DNA of 64,000 nucleotides from Lucinisca nassula (GCA_963580285.1 CAUZLF010000220.1:124001-188000); one strand, 5' to 3'. Counted from the first letter of the stretch, positions 41,596 to 52,532 are shown. The notes: generated by a model from the sequence alone, not told the origin. Translations and numbers: made by a program.

Positions 41596-42265
41596 AAATT
41601 GTACTATTATTAACAAAACAACTAGCTCTGTTAACCGCCTAAAACTATATACCAGCCAATGTTAAGCGACGTTACATGATGACATCGAGTTTCCGATAGT
41701 AAATAACAGAACCTACTGTCGCAAGTTTTGACGTTTTCCAATCAGACGTCGTATACGCATGTGCATTAGAATTACTTTTCATAACAGGCTCTTGTATACT
41801 ATAAGGTCCAAAGAAAACGTGTGCTCATAACACAACATTCTGAATATAGATGTAAAATAGGTATAAAGACCATATATACGATAACTTTCTAAATAACAGA
41901 TACAGTTTGTAAACGAAACAAGCTTCCATGTGTTAGATTTAAAACCAATGCAAACATTTAAAGAACATTATTGAGAATCTTACAAGAACGTTCTTGATAT
42001 ATTCTTGAACGTTCTAAGATATATTATTTAATCATAAAACGAGTTTTGGAAAAATGATAAAGATATGTGGCTCAGTTTTTCTATCGAGTTAAATAAATTC
42101 AACAATGAAATAACACATAACTCGCATGCAGGAAGTTTATAATTGAGAAATCCTAGTTGTCTCTCTTAGTTCCATTTCAAAGCCTGATTAATTATTCGGT
42201 TGCAAAAGAAAAAGTAGTTCAAATGTTATATCAATTTTTTCCAATAGTGAAATTAAAACTGAGAT
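41596..42265. other. Unassigned
   Basis: 41690-41775 holds an inverted fragment of the repeat at 25061-25385. An imperfect palindrome, AAGAACGTTCTTGA, is near 41985. No gene. Confidence 0.35.
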
Positions 42266-42476
42266 TACAGTAAAATTCCGCTAATAAGACCACCTAAATT
42301 TAGGATTAATTCTGCTATAAAAAGCTTATTTTGAAGGATACACTTAATGTTTCTTTATGTTTTCTGCCTACAATGCCCTCTGGTCAGAAGATCACCTTCG
42401 GGACTGTTCGAAAGTGGTCTTTACGACCACTTAAGAACAGTCACAAAGGTGGTCTTAATATAGGAACTTTACTGTA
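42266..42476. mobile_element. pogo/Tigger-like MITE
   Basis: The ends TACAGTAAAATTCCGCTAAT and the inverse of ATATAGGAACTTTACTGTA share the CAGTA start and a common AGACCACCT stretch. TA flanks and the CAGT start fit pogo/Tigger. 211 bp, noncoding. Confidence 0.7.
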
Positions 42477-43009
42477 TATTAAAAAAATCTTCAAGTGCAC
42501 AATGGTTCTAATTTAACAAAACGTGTCAGTATTTTGGCGTCATTATCTATTCTGACATACAAGTGACGTAGCCAGTCGCAAGAATGTTCGTCCTTCAAGT
42601 CTCGAGAGCCAATTTAAACGTAGCAATGATTTAGAAAGTTTCCCCGTCACTGCGAGTCAGTATGGCTCTCAATGCTTCTCAAATGTTTTCTTGGAAGTAC
42701 TGTTTAGAGACGATGAATCGACATGCTGGTGAATATTTACTGGGAAAGTTTCTCCAAGACTTGAGGGTGTAACACGGAAATGTGATGACTGTTGGGCTAG
42801 GACAGAGCTTGAATTTATCTGAAAGAAGACATCACCACACAGCCACAGAAAACATTGTCGATGTTTGGATTATGTACAAGGGACAGCTTCAGAGGAGTGC
42901 AAATTTCTAAATGCATTTTCCATATGCTTGTTGATGGAATGCCCTGCCAGATTAGGCGATTTCATCCGCTGAAGGTACAAAGGATAAAGCGGCTTAGTTT
43001 AGTACATTG
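42477..43009. other. Unassigned
   Basis: No recognised gene or repeat. Confidence 0.3.
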
Positions 43010-43092
43010 GCGAGAGCTAGGGACTGACTTCTCGATTCACAGGGCCTGGTGAATGACTGTCATCTGACGTGTCACCAGTAACAATTCTGACT
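43010..43092 (+). mobile_element. LINE 3' end fragment
   Basis: GAGAGCTAGGGACTGACTTC through CACAGGGCCTGGTGAATGA and GACGTGTCACCAGTAACAAT matches 6445-6530 of the LINE. Confidence 0.82.
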
Positions 43093-44118
43093 CTAATGGA
43101 CCAGCCACTTGATCTTGAACACCAACTGCGGCTAGAGCAGCCTGGGACACAACCGTTACTTAAGCTTGCCTTGATTTACTCCACCCTCTAAGCAGTGTCA
43201 CAAAGTTTGACCAAATGTCCGTCCCAAACCCTCGGCTCAGTTATCACGAGGAAAGCTGTGCCGGTGATATAAAAAAATCTCATACTTCGATCATTTTGGA
43301 CGATATTTTGTGTGTTTTGATTTTTGACAGCGCGTAGTAATACAGTGATGCGGCCTTAATTTGCTTGTTCAGAGTTCTTTTATTACTCGATTATCCATCA
43401 ATCAATAAAACTAAAGGGAATATTTTTATTACTATTTTTATTACTCGTTTAAATATTATTTCCCTTAAACAGGCAATCGTCGAATAAATCGATTAATCGA
43501 GGGTTAATCACTAGTAATTATAGCAACAAATGTAGAATTACTTTCTTATATCCATGCTTGCACTATATAATAACATCATACGTTAAACTCTTTTCATTGT
43601 TATACTATAGGCCATATTTTTCACTGACCTCGTGTCAATTGGGGCAATATGCAAACTTTATACAAAAGCTAACTAGTACTAAAACAATAATACTTGCTAA
43701 AATTATCTAACTCACAACCATATTGTTAGTTTTTCTTATCTACTTCATCTGGCTGGATTTAAATGTCAACTGTTTACTGCCTCTGCTGTTTTCTTATAAA
43801 TAATTTCCGCCTTTTTCTGTTGGCGATATCCTTGCACTCAGTTATCTCGACTCATCTACATATTTGTCCCTCGTCTAGAAATTTAGTTCTTAAACATCCG
43901 TAAACCACTTGGTCACAAGCTTATCTTGCATTATATATTCACACTGCATTCTGTAGTGAAACAGTAACATCAGGTCTAGTATATATCTTTGGCATGTAAA
44001 AGAAACCATACTTCAGACTGATCATAACTTCGACGTATGCCCTGTAAAGGGTGTATGTACAAAGTCTTTCACTAAGCCTGACAATTTTAACAACTAGGGC
44101 ATGACAAAACAAATTAAT
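43093..44118. other. Unassigned, about 1 kb
   Basis: AT-rich. I see an AATCGATTAATCGA patch near 43486, probably an hAT relic, and nothing else. Confidence 0.35.
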
Positions 44119-44370
44119 AACGGCAGCACCCCTTTATAATTTTAACCTTCTTAAACCCCACAGTTTATATAGTAAAACAGGAGTGTACAGGGGTATATAT
44201 TATTTCTCTTGTTTCTGCTCAAAAACATTAATTGTGGGTATTTGGCAGAGTTTTTGAGCAGAAATAAGAAAAAAATATAAGATGTTCTTTTTTTGTTTTG
44301 GTTTTTTTTTTCTGAAAATTTTCTATTTTTTTGTGGTTATTTTTAATATATTTTAATAGGCGTGTTTTTG
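44119..44370. mobile_element. Foldback MITE, F1-related, hairpin lost
   Basis: TTAAACCCCACAGTTTATATA and TTTCTGCTCAAAAACATTAA wording of F1 with inverse flanks. The central GAACCGCCTC hairpin is largely deleted. Confidence 0.6.
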
Positions 44371-45034
44371 TAGTGTAAAGCATGTGCAACCAACGAAGAC
44401 TCACATTCTCTGGAATGTCCAATTAAATTCTTCGTTGCTGTCATCATTAATCTATAACACCAACGCTTTCTAAAATTAAACGATAGAAGGCTCATGGAGA
44501 GACTGAACCCAGCAGGCACACGCATTCTGGTCAGAGCCTTCGCTGATTGCACTGCTGTTCAACCCATGTGCTATTCAAAGAGAGATGAATGTAAACTCTT
44601 GTCATACCGGGTTTATGTGCAGGCTTATCTGACTGACTTTTTCTAGTCGCACAGGTTCTAGCCTAAGAAGGTTTGTCGTGCGTTGGCTCATTTCATTTGC
44701 TTGCACTGTCCGCCAATAAGCATCTGAGCGTCCGAACAATGTATTGTATCCCTTACTTTGTCATTTAAACTAAGCTTCTACAGAAAACGCTTCTTCTCGA
44801 ATTCTTTGTAGACGCAAACGTCTCTATCCCGTTCACCCACGAACATAACTGCAGTCCACCGTGAGTGGGATGGACCTAATTGTTATCACATCCTAGAGCG
44901 TGAAAAACACAATAGCACAGATCGCCAATAGTTGGAAGTGAACAACGCCATAATGGTTTCCAGATCCGCTAGTCTGTTGTGAGGGACGAGTAGAAGGCCA
45001 TGTGCATTGATCTGTAAAAAAAGAAAGAAATGAC
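44371..45034. other. Unassigned
   Basis: No recognised gene or repeat. 44510-44525 holds CCAGCAGGCACACGC, resembling the MITE end at 28547. Confidence 0.3.
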
Positions 45035-45609
45035 ATAGAGGATCTTACATGGGTATTCATGTATTATTGAATTTATTAAATGAGTTGAGGAAAAGGGATA
45101 CAATGCGAGGCTTTGCCGAGCATTCTATCCCTTTTTCTCAACGAGTTTGATAAATTATTAATATAGAGGATCTTACATGAGTGTTCATGTATTATTGAAT
45201 TTATTAAACGAGTTCAGGAAAAGGGGTAAAATGCGAGGCTGTGCCGAGCATTTTTTCCCTTTTCCTCAACGAGTTTAATAAATTCAATAATACATGAGCA
45301 CGAATGCAAGATTCTATTTATCATATGACATTTAAATGCATTTTATTCACGAGTGTTTAGAAAAATAACAATAAAACAACAATATTCCGAACGGGCCTCC
45401 GTGGCCTAATGGATAAGAGCGCTGACTCTTAGTCATTAGGTCTCTCACCGCCGTGGGTTCGAGCCTCGCTCGGGTCACGTGTGAGACGCCAAGTTCTGCA
45501 ACGGAAGGTCAGGTGGTTTTTCTCCGGGTACTCCGGTTTTCGCCCACCTATGATTAACGATCGGCTCGATATGAGTGAAATAATCTTGAAAGGGCCGTAA
45601 AACCCAAAC

Positions 45610-45641
<32 letters not shown>

Positions 45642-46160
45642 AATATTCCGCCATTAGTAAACGCGACGTCATTAAGGACATCGTACATGTAACGTTACGT
45701 GGCGTATCTAGCTAATTTGCATATTTAATCCACGAGTGGATTATCGAAAATATTACATAGAGGATCTTACATGAGTGCTCATGTATTATTGAATTTATTA
45801 AACGAGTTGAGGAAAAGAGATAAAATGCGAGGCTTTGCCGAGCATTTTATCACTTTTCCTCAACGAGTTTAATAAATTCAATAAAACATGGGCACGAATG
45901 CAAGATTTTATTTATCATATGACATTTAATACGCATTTTAACCACAATTGTTTGCAAAAATGTCAATATTCCGCCATTAGTAAATGCGACGTCGTTAAGG
46001 ACGTCGTACATGTAACGTTACAGGACGTATCAAGCTAATTTGCATATTTAATCCACTAGTGGATTATCGAAAATAATACATGGCGTTATTACACTCTCAG
46101 ATGTGACGTCATATGATGAATGGCGTTATTACACTCTCGGACGCGACGTCATATGATAAA
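45035..46160. mobile_element. Cluster of F4 foldback MITEs, split by SINE B
   Basis: Three palindromes (about 45050-45150, 45165-45315 and 45765-45900) repeat GGATCTTACATG(A/G)GT...TTATTAAACGAGTT and its inverse around a GAGGC(T)TTGCCGAGC centre. The outer text TTTATCATATGACATTTAA and TTTAATCCACTAGTGGATTA also recurs. One unit is interrupted by a family B SINE. The phrase GGCGTTATTACACTCTC is tandemly doubled at 46083 and 46122. Confidence 0.8.
45390..45639 (+). mobile_element. tRNA-headed SINE, family B, full length
   Basis: GGGCCTCCGTGGCCTAATGG (A box) and GTGGGTTCGAGCCTCGC (B box) start the element. The body contains CTCCGGGTACTCCGGTTTTC, and it ends GGGCCGTAAAACCCAAACC with a long poly-A. 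The 11-bp duplication ACAATATTCCG is perfect (45379-45389 and 45640-45650). The clean ends suggest a young insertion. Confidence 0.94.
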
Positions 46161-46649
46161 TTCGGATAACACACGCATGTCAGATGATGGTGCAGTCAAC
46201 CCTCTTTTAACCGACAGTCGCTATAACGACAGAATTTGTTTTAACGACATTTTGCAAGAGAACGTATTCTTAGCTCAGAATACGTCTTCAAGAATATTGT
46301 AATTATCTGACACGTCGTGGATATTAGTTAGAATCGCCTCACCGAGCTGCAAATTCACTACAGCGACAAGTAATTGTTAAGGAATAAATACTGTCGTTAT
46401 AGCCACAACAAGAGCACCGAATGCGGGTGCCAACGCTCGGCTGGACCCCCTTTTCATAATGAACAACTAGTCCGAGTTTCAAGTAAATATGTTCAGGAAT
46501 GAGATATTACAAAATGTCCAAGTTTTTGCACGACGACGCAAACGACGCCAGAGCTATGACAATACCTCGTCGTTTTTCTGCGAAAACAGCCGAGCTAAAA
46601 TTGAACATTTTCTGGCAATAACGACACATTTATCTCCTCGCTCATTTGC
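46161..46649. other. Unassigned; possible pogo-like relic
   Basis: CAGTCAACCCTCTTTTAACC and ACGACAGAATTTGTTTTAAC near 46190-46250, with CTGTCGTTATAGCC near 46392, hint at a decayed inverted-repeat element. Confidence 0.35.
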
Positions 46650-46916
46650 AGAAATAGACTGGGCTGCATGATATTTCCACGCAGAGATGAAACCGGCCAT
46701 ACATGAGTACTGGTAAACCTCGAAGGTGACTGAAGCCTGCCCAGGCAAAGTGGTACTAGTCGGACTGTCCCTACATATTAATCATTTTGGTTTGTTTGGG
46801 CGGCAGGGATTGAGATGTCATTTCATCTCAATGTCGGGTAAAAATCCCGAAAAATTTGAACCAACGTTTCAAAATGGCCTAAATATTGTTGACGGGGACT
46901 TAAAAATAAAAAAAAA
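46650..46916 (+). mobile_element. SINE S1, 5'-truncated
   Basis: From CAGAAATAGACTGGGCTGCA to GTTGACGGGGACTTAAAAAT. It is followed by a G-rich run at 46921-46940. Confidence 0.82.
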
Positions 46917-46940
46917 ATCTGGGGGGGGGGGGGAGGGGGG

Positions 46941-47643
46941 CAAATGCTGATCCCGACTGTACCGTTAGCATGCATTGTCTTGCCATTTAGTGCCTCCACA
47001 CCCGGAGAGCCCATATGGTACAGTCTATGAATTTGAATGCAAACAACGAAATAATGTATCCCACCTCTATATAAGGTAGCATTGCACTAAATACTGGGAG
47101 GTGCCGGGCTTTATCACTTTTGGATCGAGCGTTTAGTTGGGTTCTAAATACCAGACTTGCTTCCATTGGATATATATCCAATGTTTTATTTCAATGTGGG
47201 AAAATGATAGGTATGAGGGACTAAAATGATGCATGTTTTATCAGTTTATCTGCAAGCTCAAAGAAATTAATGCTGATTTTATATAGTATAGACATATTTT
47301 ATTGCATCATAAATCAAGCAACAGGGTCGGGCCACAAGTTCTGCCAACATAAGTTACGGCCCTCCCCTAAGCTGATTTTATATGGTCATCCCTCCTTTAA
47401 AATATTGGTTTGTATTTACTCCGTTCTAGTAGGTTAACAAACATGGCTGACTGTAACTTGAAAAGGAGCAACATGTGTTTTTTTTTTTCTTGTTGGGCTA
47501 GGATGGCTCTATAAACAAGTAAGGTTTGAAAAGTTTTGTACGTGTAGTTTTTGTGGGAGCAGGTAAAATGTTACTGTTGTCGCCTATGGAAAATATTTAG
47601 TGGTAAGCTCCCATAAAGTGGGAGCTACATGGTTACCAATTAT
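46941..47643. other. Unassigned
   Basis: No recognised gene or repeat. Confidence 0.3.
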
Positions 47644-47770
47644 AGGTTATTGACTTTATATTGTGAAATATTTGGCACGAGTTCATATGGCGAAGGACGC
47701 ACGAGCTTGCGAGTGCGTCTTCGCCATATGAACGAGTGCCGAATATTTCACAATATAAAGTCAATAACCT
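47644..47770. repeat. Near-perfect palindrome, ~59-bp arms
   Basis: The arms 47644-47702 and 47710-47770 (GGTTATTGACTTTATATTGT... against ...ACAATATAAAGTCAATAACC) enclose a 7-bp centre. It could extrude as a cruciform. Probably the core of a foldback element. Confidence 0.88.
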
Positions 47771-48301
47771 TTTTATTATATACCCAAAATTTCAAATGTC
47801 GGCTAGAATTCAGGATTGCCTGGTATGAATTTCTGAACGTAAAATCAGATTATGCATCTCTAAGTGGTTTGAAATGGAAAATAATGAAGGTCGTTAAGTG
47901 TCTCCCTACACGTTGAAAAAACCACGCCCAACGGCGCCAAAGTGAAGACGACGTTAACGTTGGTGGATGTGACGTCATTAAAAAAACATTGACGTTTCCC
48001 AAGACAGGACGCCATTTTTCCGAAGCGTCGGTTATATTTCTTTCAAAATACTCCTGATTTCTTAGAAGAAATTATTGAAAATCTAAACAGATTGCAGGTA
48101 GGTCATATTTGACAGCATAAAATGCGGTTTATGCACTTTGTCAGAACCTATATTCGTTTTGTTTTACGTTCTTTCAGTCGATATGCACGACAATATGGCT
48201 GCCGATTTTTAGTATCGAAATGGACAAATTCGAAAGTAGTTCTATTGTGAACGTGACTGCTTATCTACGGGCAATATGAACTTGACTACGGGCAATATAT
48301 A
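47771..48301. other. Unassigned; promoter/first-exon-like segment
   Basis: TGACGTCA at 47970-47977 is followed at about 48095 by a donor-like GATTGCAG|GTAGGTC. This layout resembles the dispersed repeat at 48538-48925, but no protein can be assigned. Confidence 0.3.
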
Positions 48302-48441
48302 TAGAATATTACACGGTTATTTTGATATCGGCCCTGGTCTCGGCCCGAGTTGCCTGTCTCAGCCCGAGCCGGAACGGCGAGGGCTGAGACAGGCCAAGGG
48401 CCGAGACCAGGGCCGATATCAAAACAACCGTGTAATATTCT
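48302..48441. repeat. Near-perfect palindrome, ~65-bp GC-rich arms
   Basis: Arms 48302-48366 and 48376-48441, with ATCGGCCCTGGTCTCGGCCC inverted on the other side, enclose a short ~9-bp centre around CCGGAAC. It stands out for GC content in an AT-rich region. Confidence 0.88.
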
Positions 48442-48537
48442 ATTTATCATATACTTATTTCCGTAAAAAAGATATAAAATTAACGCAGATCTATGTTTTA
48501 TTATTAAAGACACTAATCAAGTACATGCGTTTGGTTT

Positions 48538-48925
48538 ATACCGCGATTCAAAACAATCAAGGGGTTTCGCAATAATTTTGCAAATTTAAGCAAAAAAAGA
48601 CAACAGACAGTTTGGCATGTAAAACGACATTCAGTGTCGTGGCGCGCACACGTACATGTAGTTAAACGTGACGTCAACGAGTGCAAAGTTTCTGACGTTA
48701 CCGCGCCACAGAGACGTAGGAAACAACATGGACCCTCGAATAAAAGTTTCTAAGCGCTTTACATTCTGTATGAAAATCTGCAAATAAATAGTTAATTTCA
48801 GCTTTAGCAATTATTTTCGGGGTTCAGGCGCAACCGCTGTAGCAGTGCACAATTGTTCCAATGGACCAGTCAAACTCGGAAAGCAGGAGAAGGTAAGAAT
48901 TTAGCTGAAATTTATTTAAAAAAAT
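48538..48925 (+). repeat. Dispersed promoter-like repeat, copy 2
   Basis: Homologous to 15385-15775. TGACGTCA is at 48669-48676. An ATG-initiated short frame (ATGGACCAGTCAAACTCGG) leads into a donor-like GAAGGTAAGAATTT at about 48890-48903. Both copies carry the palindrome-rich upstream part in different states. Confidence 0.55.
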
Positions 48926-49442
48926 AAAATAAAAAAAAAATGAATGAAAAGCAATGTTTTGGCTTCTCCAGCTATTGATTATTGTCATTTGAAAAACATT
49001 ATGCCATTCCTCATGCAGTATGATTTGCAGGGCCGATAGGTTGTCTCAAGGGCGGGACAGACTTCTGTCCCGGCCCTCTAAAGTCTGTCCCGGCCCTCGA
49101 GTCAGCTAGTTAGACTGTGTAGGCGAGATGTCTGCCACTAACACAGTGAGATAGGGGTGCAAAATCTGTTGTCTCAAGAGCAATACAAGAATAAGTATAT
49201 GATAAGGAAAAATATTGACCGGTAACTTCTGTAGAAAGTAAACGGGACATTTTCTGGGTATATAATAATCACACATACATGCACTTATTAACACAATAAA
49301 ACCGGCTTGTTGTGAACTCCCATCACGTTAAAATGTTGTATAAATACATGTAGCATCAAGTTAACAAGTCCATGGAGCCGAGTCGGCAGGGTGGAAACTC
49401 AGTCACGTACTCTGGACATACGGATGTGTTAAAATGAAAACA
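48926..49442. other. Unassigned
   Basis: A short tandem of GACAGACTTCTGTCCCGGCCC and AGTCTGTCCCGGCCCTC lies at 49057-49100. Nothing else. Confidence 0.35.
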
Positions 49443-49672
49443 TTAACCCCTTTAGTACCTGAAACCCCAAAACGGGTACCCTGGCAAACGGTGCAGGCCC
49501 AGATCAGACGCCGCAGAACGCGGTGTCTGATCAGGGCCTACACTGTTTGCAAAATGTTCTGCCAGTTTCCAAATAAATTTTGAAGAAATCACAACCTGAC
49601 ACCCCTAAATTTTGAAATGGACTCCTGCTATATATAAGAAGGAAGATTGCATTTGGTACAAAAAGGGTTTAA
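49443..49672. mobile_element. TTAA-type MITE, family Pb
   Basis: TTAACCCCTTTAGTACCTGA ... TTTGGTACAAAAAGGGTTTAA. The hairpin at 49482-49553 reads GGCAAACGGTGCAGGCCC with its inverse GGGCCTACACTGTTTGC. Confidence 0.8.
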
Positions 49673-49921
49673 CAAAACCCATTGAACAGCAACACACATA
49701 AACCGCAACAAAAGTACCGCATTTGGACGGCCAGTAATTTTCTGTGTGTTTTTTTTCTGTGTTTGTGTGGTGGGAGGTGGGGGGGGGGGAGAATGGCGGT
49801 CAAACCAGTTGAACGGGGCGCCCCACATTCCTCCTCATTTCCATCGCGGTTAACACAATTCTTGTGACTGTTCGACTCATGGAGATCTCCTAGCTCATCA
49901 ATGCGTCACCAGAGGCAACAA
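49673..49921. other. Unassigned; G-rich run
   Basis: A GTGGGAGGTGGGGGGGG run lies near 49770-49790. Nothing else. Confidence 0.35.
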
Positions 49922-50135
49922 TTAACCCTTGTCCTGCTGAGCCAGGATATGCCTTATCTTTCAAACAATGTAGATCCAGATCAGATGGCTTCTGAAAAAA
50001 GCCATCTGATCAGGATCTACATTGTTGGTCATTCAGATTGAGAATTAGTTGCAATAATTTGCATCAAGTAATCTGATTGGTTGATAATCGGTAGTGGGTG
50101 TGGCATATTCAATTATTCAGCAGGACAAGGGTTAA
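49922..50135. mobile_element. piggyBac-like MITE, family P1
   Basis: TTAACCCTTGTCCTGCTGAG ... TCAGCAGGACAAGGGTTAA, with the central hairpin CAAACAATGTAGATCCAGAT and its inverse (49970-50030). Confidence 0.88.
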
Positions 50136-50139
50136 AAAT

Positions 50140-50330
50140 CAACGAATAGGCTGCGATGAAGCAGGGATGAGGGCTCGACAGTAACAACGCGTTGAGACAC
50201 CTCACGCGCCAGCAACACCACTGAAGAGTGGAGAAGAATAAGACCACCAGGCCAAGAAACAAACATGTGTCCAGCCCCAACCAACAAAATCGTGGCTGTC
50301 TTAGAGACTGAACCCTGTGCCATCGGCATG
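50140..50330 (-). repeat. R2-like repeat downstream of PLE-3
   Basis: On the - strand: TGTTGGTTGGGGCTGGACAC, then CTCCACTCTTCAGTGGTGTT and CTGTCGAGCCCTCATC. It aligns with the 5' part of R2 at 12530-12660 and follows the RT C-terminus in the same order as in PLE-1. Confidence 0.6.
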
Positions 50331-50560
50331 CAATTAAAGAGGAGAGCAAAGCTGTTGACTGTGATTGGGGCGTATCACATCTACAAGATAGCCTATGCGT
50401 TTGTATTGCATGATCATTTTGTTAAACTGATCAGAAAAGTCTGTTTTCCCAAAGATTTTTGGAAATTTATATACGATCAATTTTTTTGGAAATTTATATA
50501 CTAAGTCACCATAAACCCAGGTTCCGACAAACCTTGCTGCAAAAAAGACCTTAATCCTTA
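50331..50560 (-). mobile_element. PLE RT C-terminal fragment (PLE-3), pseudogene
   Basis: On the - strand it encodes YGDLVYKFPK, then FGKTDFSDQFNKMIMQYKRIGYLVDVI, matching PLE-1 12280-12400. About 30 bp (YKFPK region) are duplicated at 50450-50505. The N-terminal RT is absent. Confidence 0.78.
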
Positions 50561-50717
50561 ATTGATAAATGTAACTCGAAAAACGGGGCCTCGATCTCAA
50601 GAGTATTAGCTTTTTTTAACTACAATTCGGCAGGATAAATTTGACTAACCATCCCTTCAAAAAATAAGGACAAAGAATGTCCAAAAGGTCGTCCAAGCTT
50701 CAATGACATCAGCTTGA

Positions 50718-51009
50718 TTTTTGTTTGTTTGATTTGAGGTTTAACGTCCCCGTCAACACTGTAAAGGTCATTTTGGAGACGTTGCTTCCAATTTTGTGGG
50801 ACTTTTACCCGACATTGAGATGAAATGACATCTCAAGCCCTGTCGCCCAATGAAACCAAAAGGGTTTATTAGCATGGACGGTCCGCCTCGCACCGCGGTT
50901 CCTGGACAGGCTTAGATCCTCTAAACGGTTTACCAGTACTGGTGTGCGGGCCAGATTCAGCTCTGCGTGGAAGCATCATGCAGCCCATATATTTCGTCAA
51001 GCCCCTATG
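50718..51009 (-). mobile_element. SINE S1
   Basis: The 12-13-bp duplication GACATCAGCTTGA is at 50705-50717 and 51010-51022. It lacks only the extreme 5' GGCCCCCGCC. Confidence 0.92.
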
Positions 51010-51062
51010 GACATCAGCTTGAGCATCATCAGAAAGAGATATCGTGAAATCTCTTTCATAGC

Positions 51063-51117
51063 AAAAAAAAAAAAAAAAAAAAAAATAATAATAATAATAA
51101 TAAAATAAATAAATAAA
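51063..51117. repeat. Poly-A / AATA simple repeat
   Basis: An A run followed by (ATA)n and (AATA)n. The neighbouring 51118-51555 is unassigned apart from a TG/G-rich run at 51505-51536. Confidence 0.8.
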
Positions 51118-51589
51118 AACAACTCATCCAAAAGAGGCACGGGAATTCCTATAATTCATCTGTGTAACCAAGTACCAAATCTAATGAAAATGTCATCTAA
51201 AAGATATATTAAAGCGCCACAAGCATTTGGGAAGATCAAAGTTTAAAAGTTTTTTTTTTGTCATCAGGAATAAAGAAAGCAATGTTATCATTACAAGCAA
51301 AATGAAGAGTACATTCTTATGAAAAGTAGTCTCAGTTAAAAATCGAAAATTTTCTTTCAAGTTGATCTTCGCTTTCGCGTCATACAGAATTTATCTTTGG
51401 CTCCGACCCTAATGGTGAGTCAAAATGACAGATCAGTTGGTACCAATTTGCAGGGCTGGCTTAGAAACGTCATTTTTACGAAAAAAGAGACGAGTACGAG
51501 GGGTGTGGGTGTGTGTGTGTGGGGGGGGGGGGGGGGTCATTTAATGCTGTCATTGGTGTTCTACAGGGCGCGTTATTTTATGTAATCCA

Positions 51590-52195
51590 AATCACATTTC
51601 GTTTACTTCTCCATTTCGAAGTATTCTCCCTTGACGGAAGCCACACTTTTCATGTAAAGTCTGAGAAGTAGGCCTTTTTATATATACCCTGAAGGCACCG
51701 GTAAATTGCACTACCAAGCGCACTTCGGTATTCATAACGAATGCCAGAAAGGGGTTTCCTTTTAGTAAAGTCGCAGAGACTAAGGTCTGGCGATTAAGAT
51801 GGATGAGAGAGCTGAACTACCTTTCCCTCTTTCAAAAAGTCTTGAACAAGAACACGCTTGTTAGCTGAGAGAGCTGATCTACCTTTTCCTCTTTCAAAAA
51901 GTCTTGAACAAGAACACGCTTGTTTATGAAAAACAAAAAAGAACACGCTTGTTAGCAGGTTCGTTGTTATGGATAAGACACAGACCTCTTAAACCGGCTG
52001 CAGGCCTACGTTTTTCATAGTGCGCCTTTCATTTTGACAACACACCATTCTTATAAAATTTATCTGTGATTGTCTTGCCATTTGGTACCGGAATTTGAAC
52101 AATGGATCCATCGCAATTGAGAAATACCGCATACAAAACTTTTGCCGTGATTTTAATTCTGTTTGGCAATGACCGGCCTTGCTTAGTCTTTTTGC
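51590..52195 (-). pseudogene. mariner-family transposase relic
   Basis: The - strand translation across frames gives KVLYAVFLNCDGSIVQIPV, then ITDKFYKNGVLS, RRPAAGLRGLCLIHNNEPAN, FLKEGKVVQLSHPS, SPDLSLCDF and VASVKGEYFEM. This is the order of a mariner transposase C-terminal half. The canonical HDNAPAH block reads HNNEPAN, so the second catalytic Asp is Asn. Stops, frameshifts and an imperfect ~60-bp tandem duplication at about 51808-51925 confirm it is dead. The N-terminal DNA-binding domain is missing, and TIRs were not identified. Confidence 0.82.
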
Positions 52196-52221
52196 AGCCA
52201 CTGCTTGTTATTGATGTAGAA

Positions 52222-52376
52222 GCCTCCGTGGTGTAGTGGTTACGCTACTCGCCTTGTAAACCAGGGATCGCAGGATCGACCCCGGGCTTCTCCAGACTTT
52301 CGGATGAGTCTTTAAACCGAGGTCCAGTCTCCGTATGACCTTAGCTGTTGGTGGGACGTAAAACTAAAACTCACTC
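52222..52376 (+). mobile_element. tRNA-headed SINE, family A, best-preserved copy
   Basis: GCCTCCGTGGTGTAGTGGTT (A box), GGATCGACCCCGGG (B box), TCTCCAGACTTTCGGATGAG, and the end GGTGGGACGTAAAAC with a short A-rich tail. Confidence 0.92.
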
Positions 52377-52490
52377 ACTTGTTATTTATGCGTCTCTGCG
52401 GCTCAAAACTAGAGCTGTCAGAGGATCTGACTAAAGCCCCGCTGCAGCACTTTTAGAGGAGAAAGACCAAGAGTGCCGAAATATTTTGAA

Positions 52491-52497
<7 letters not shown>

Positions 52498-52532
<35 letters not shown>

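Noticed and set aside
52222..52300. Possible tRNA genes with clear A and B boxes (also at 24420-24493, 45394-45470 and 12040-12104)
   Set aside because: Each is joined to a conserved SINE body and flanked by SINE target duplications, and the cloverleaf arms are incomplete.
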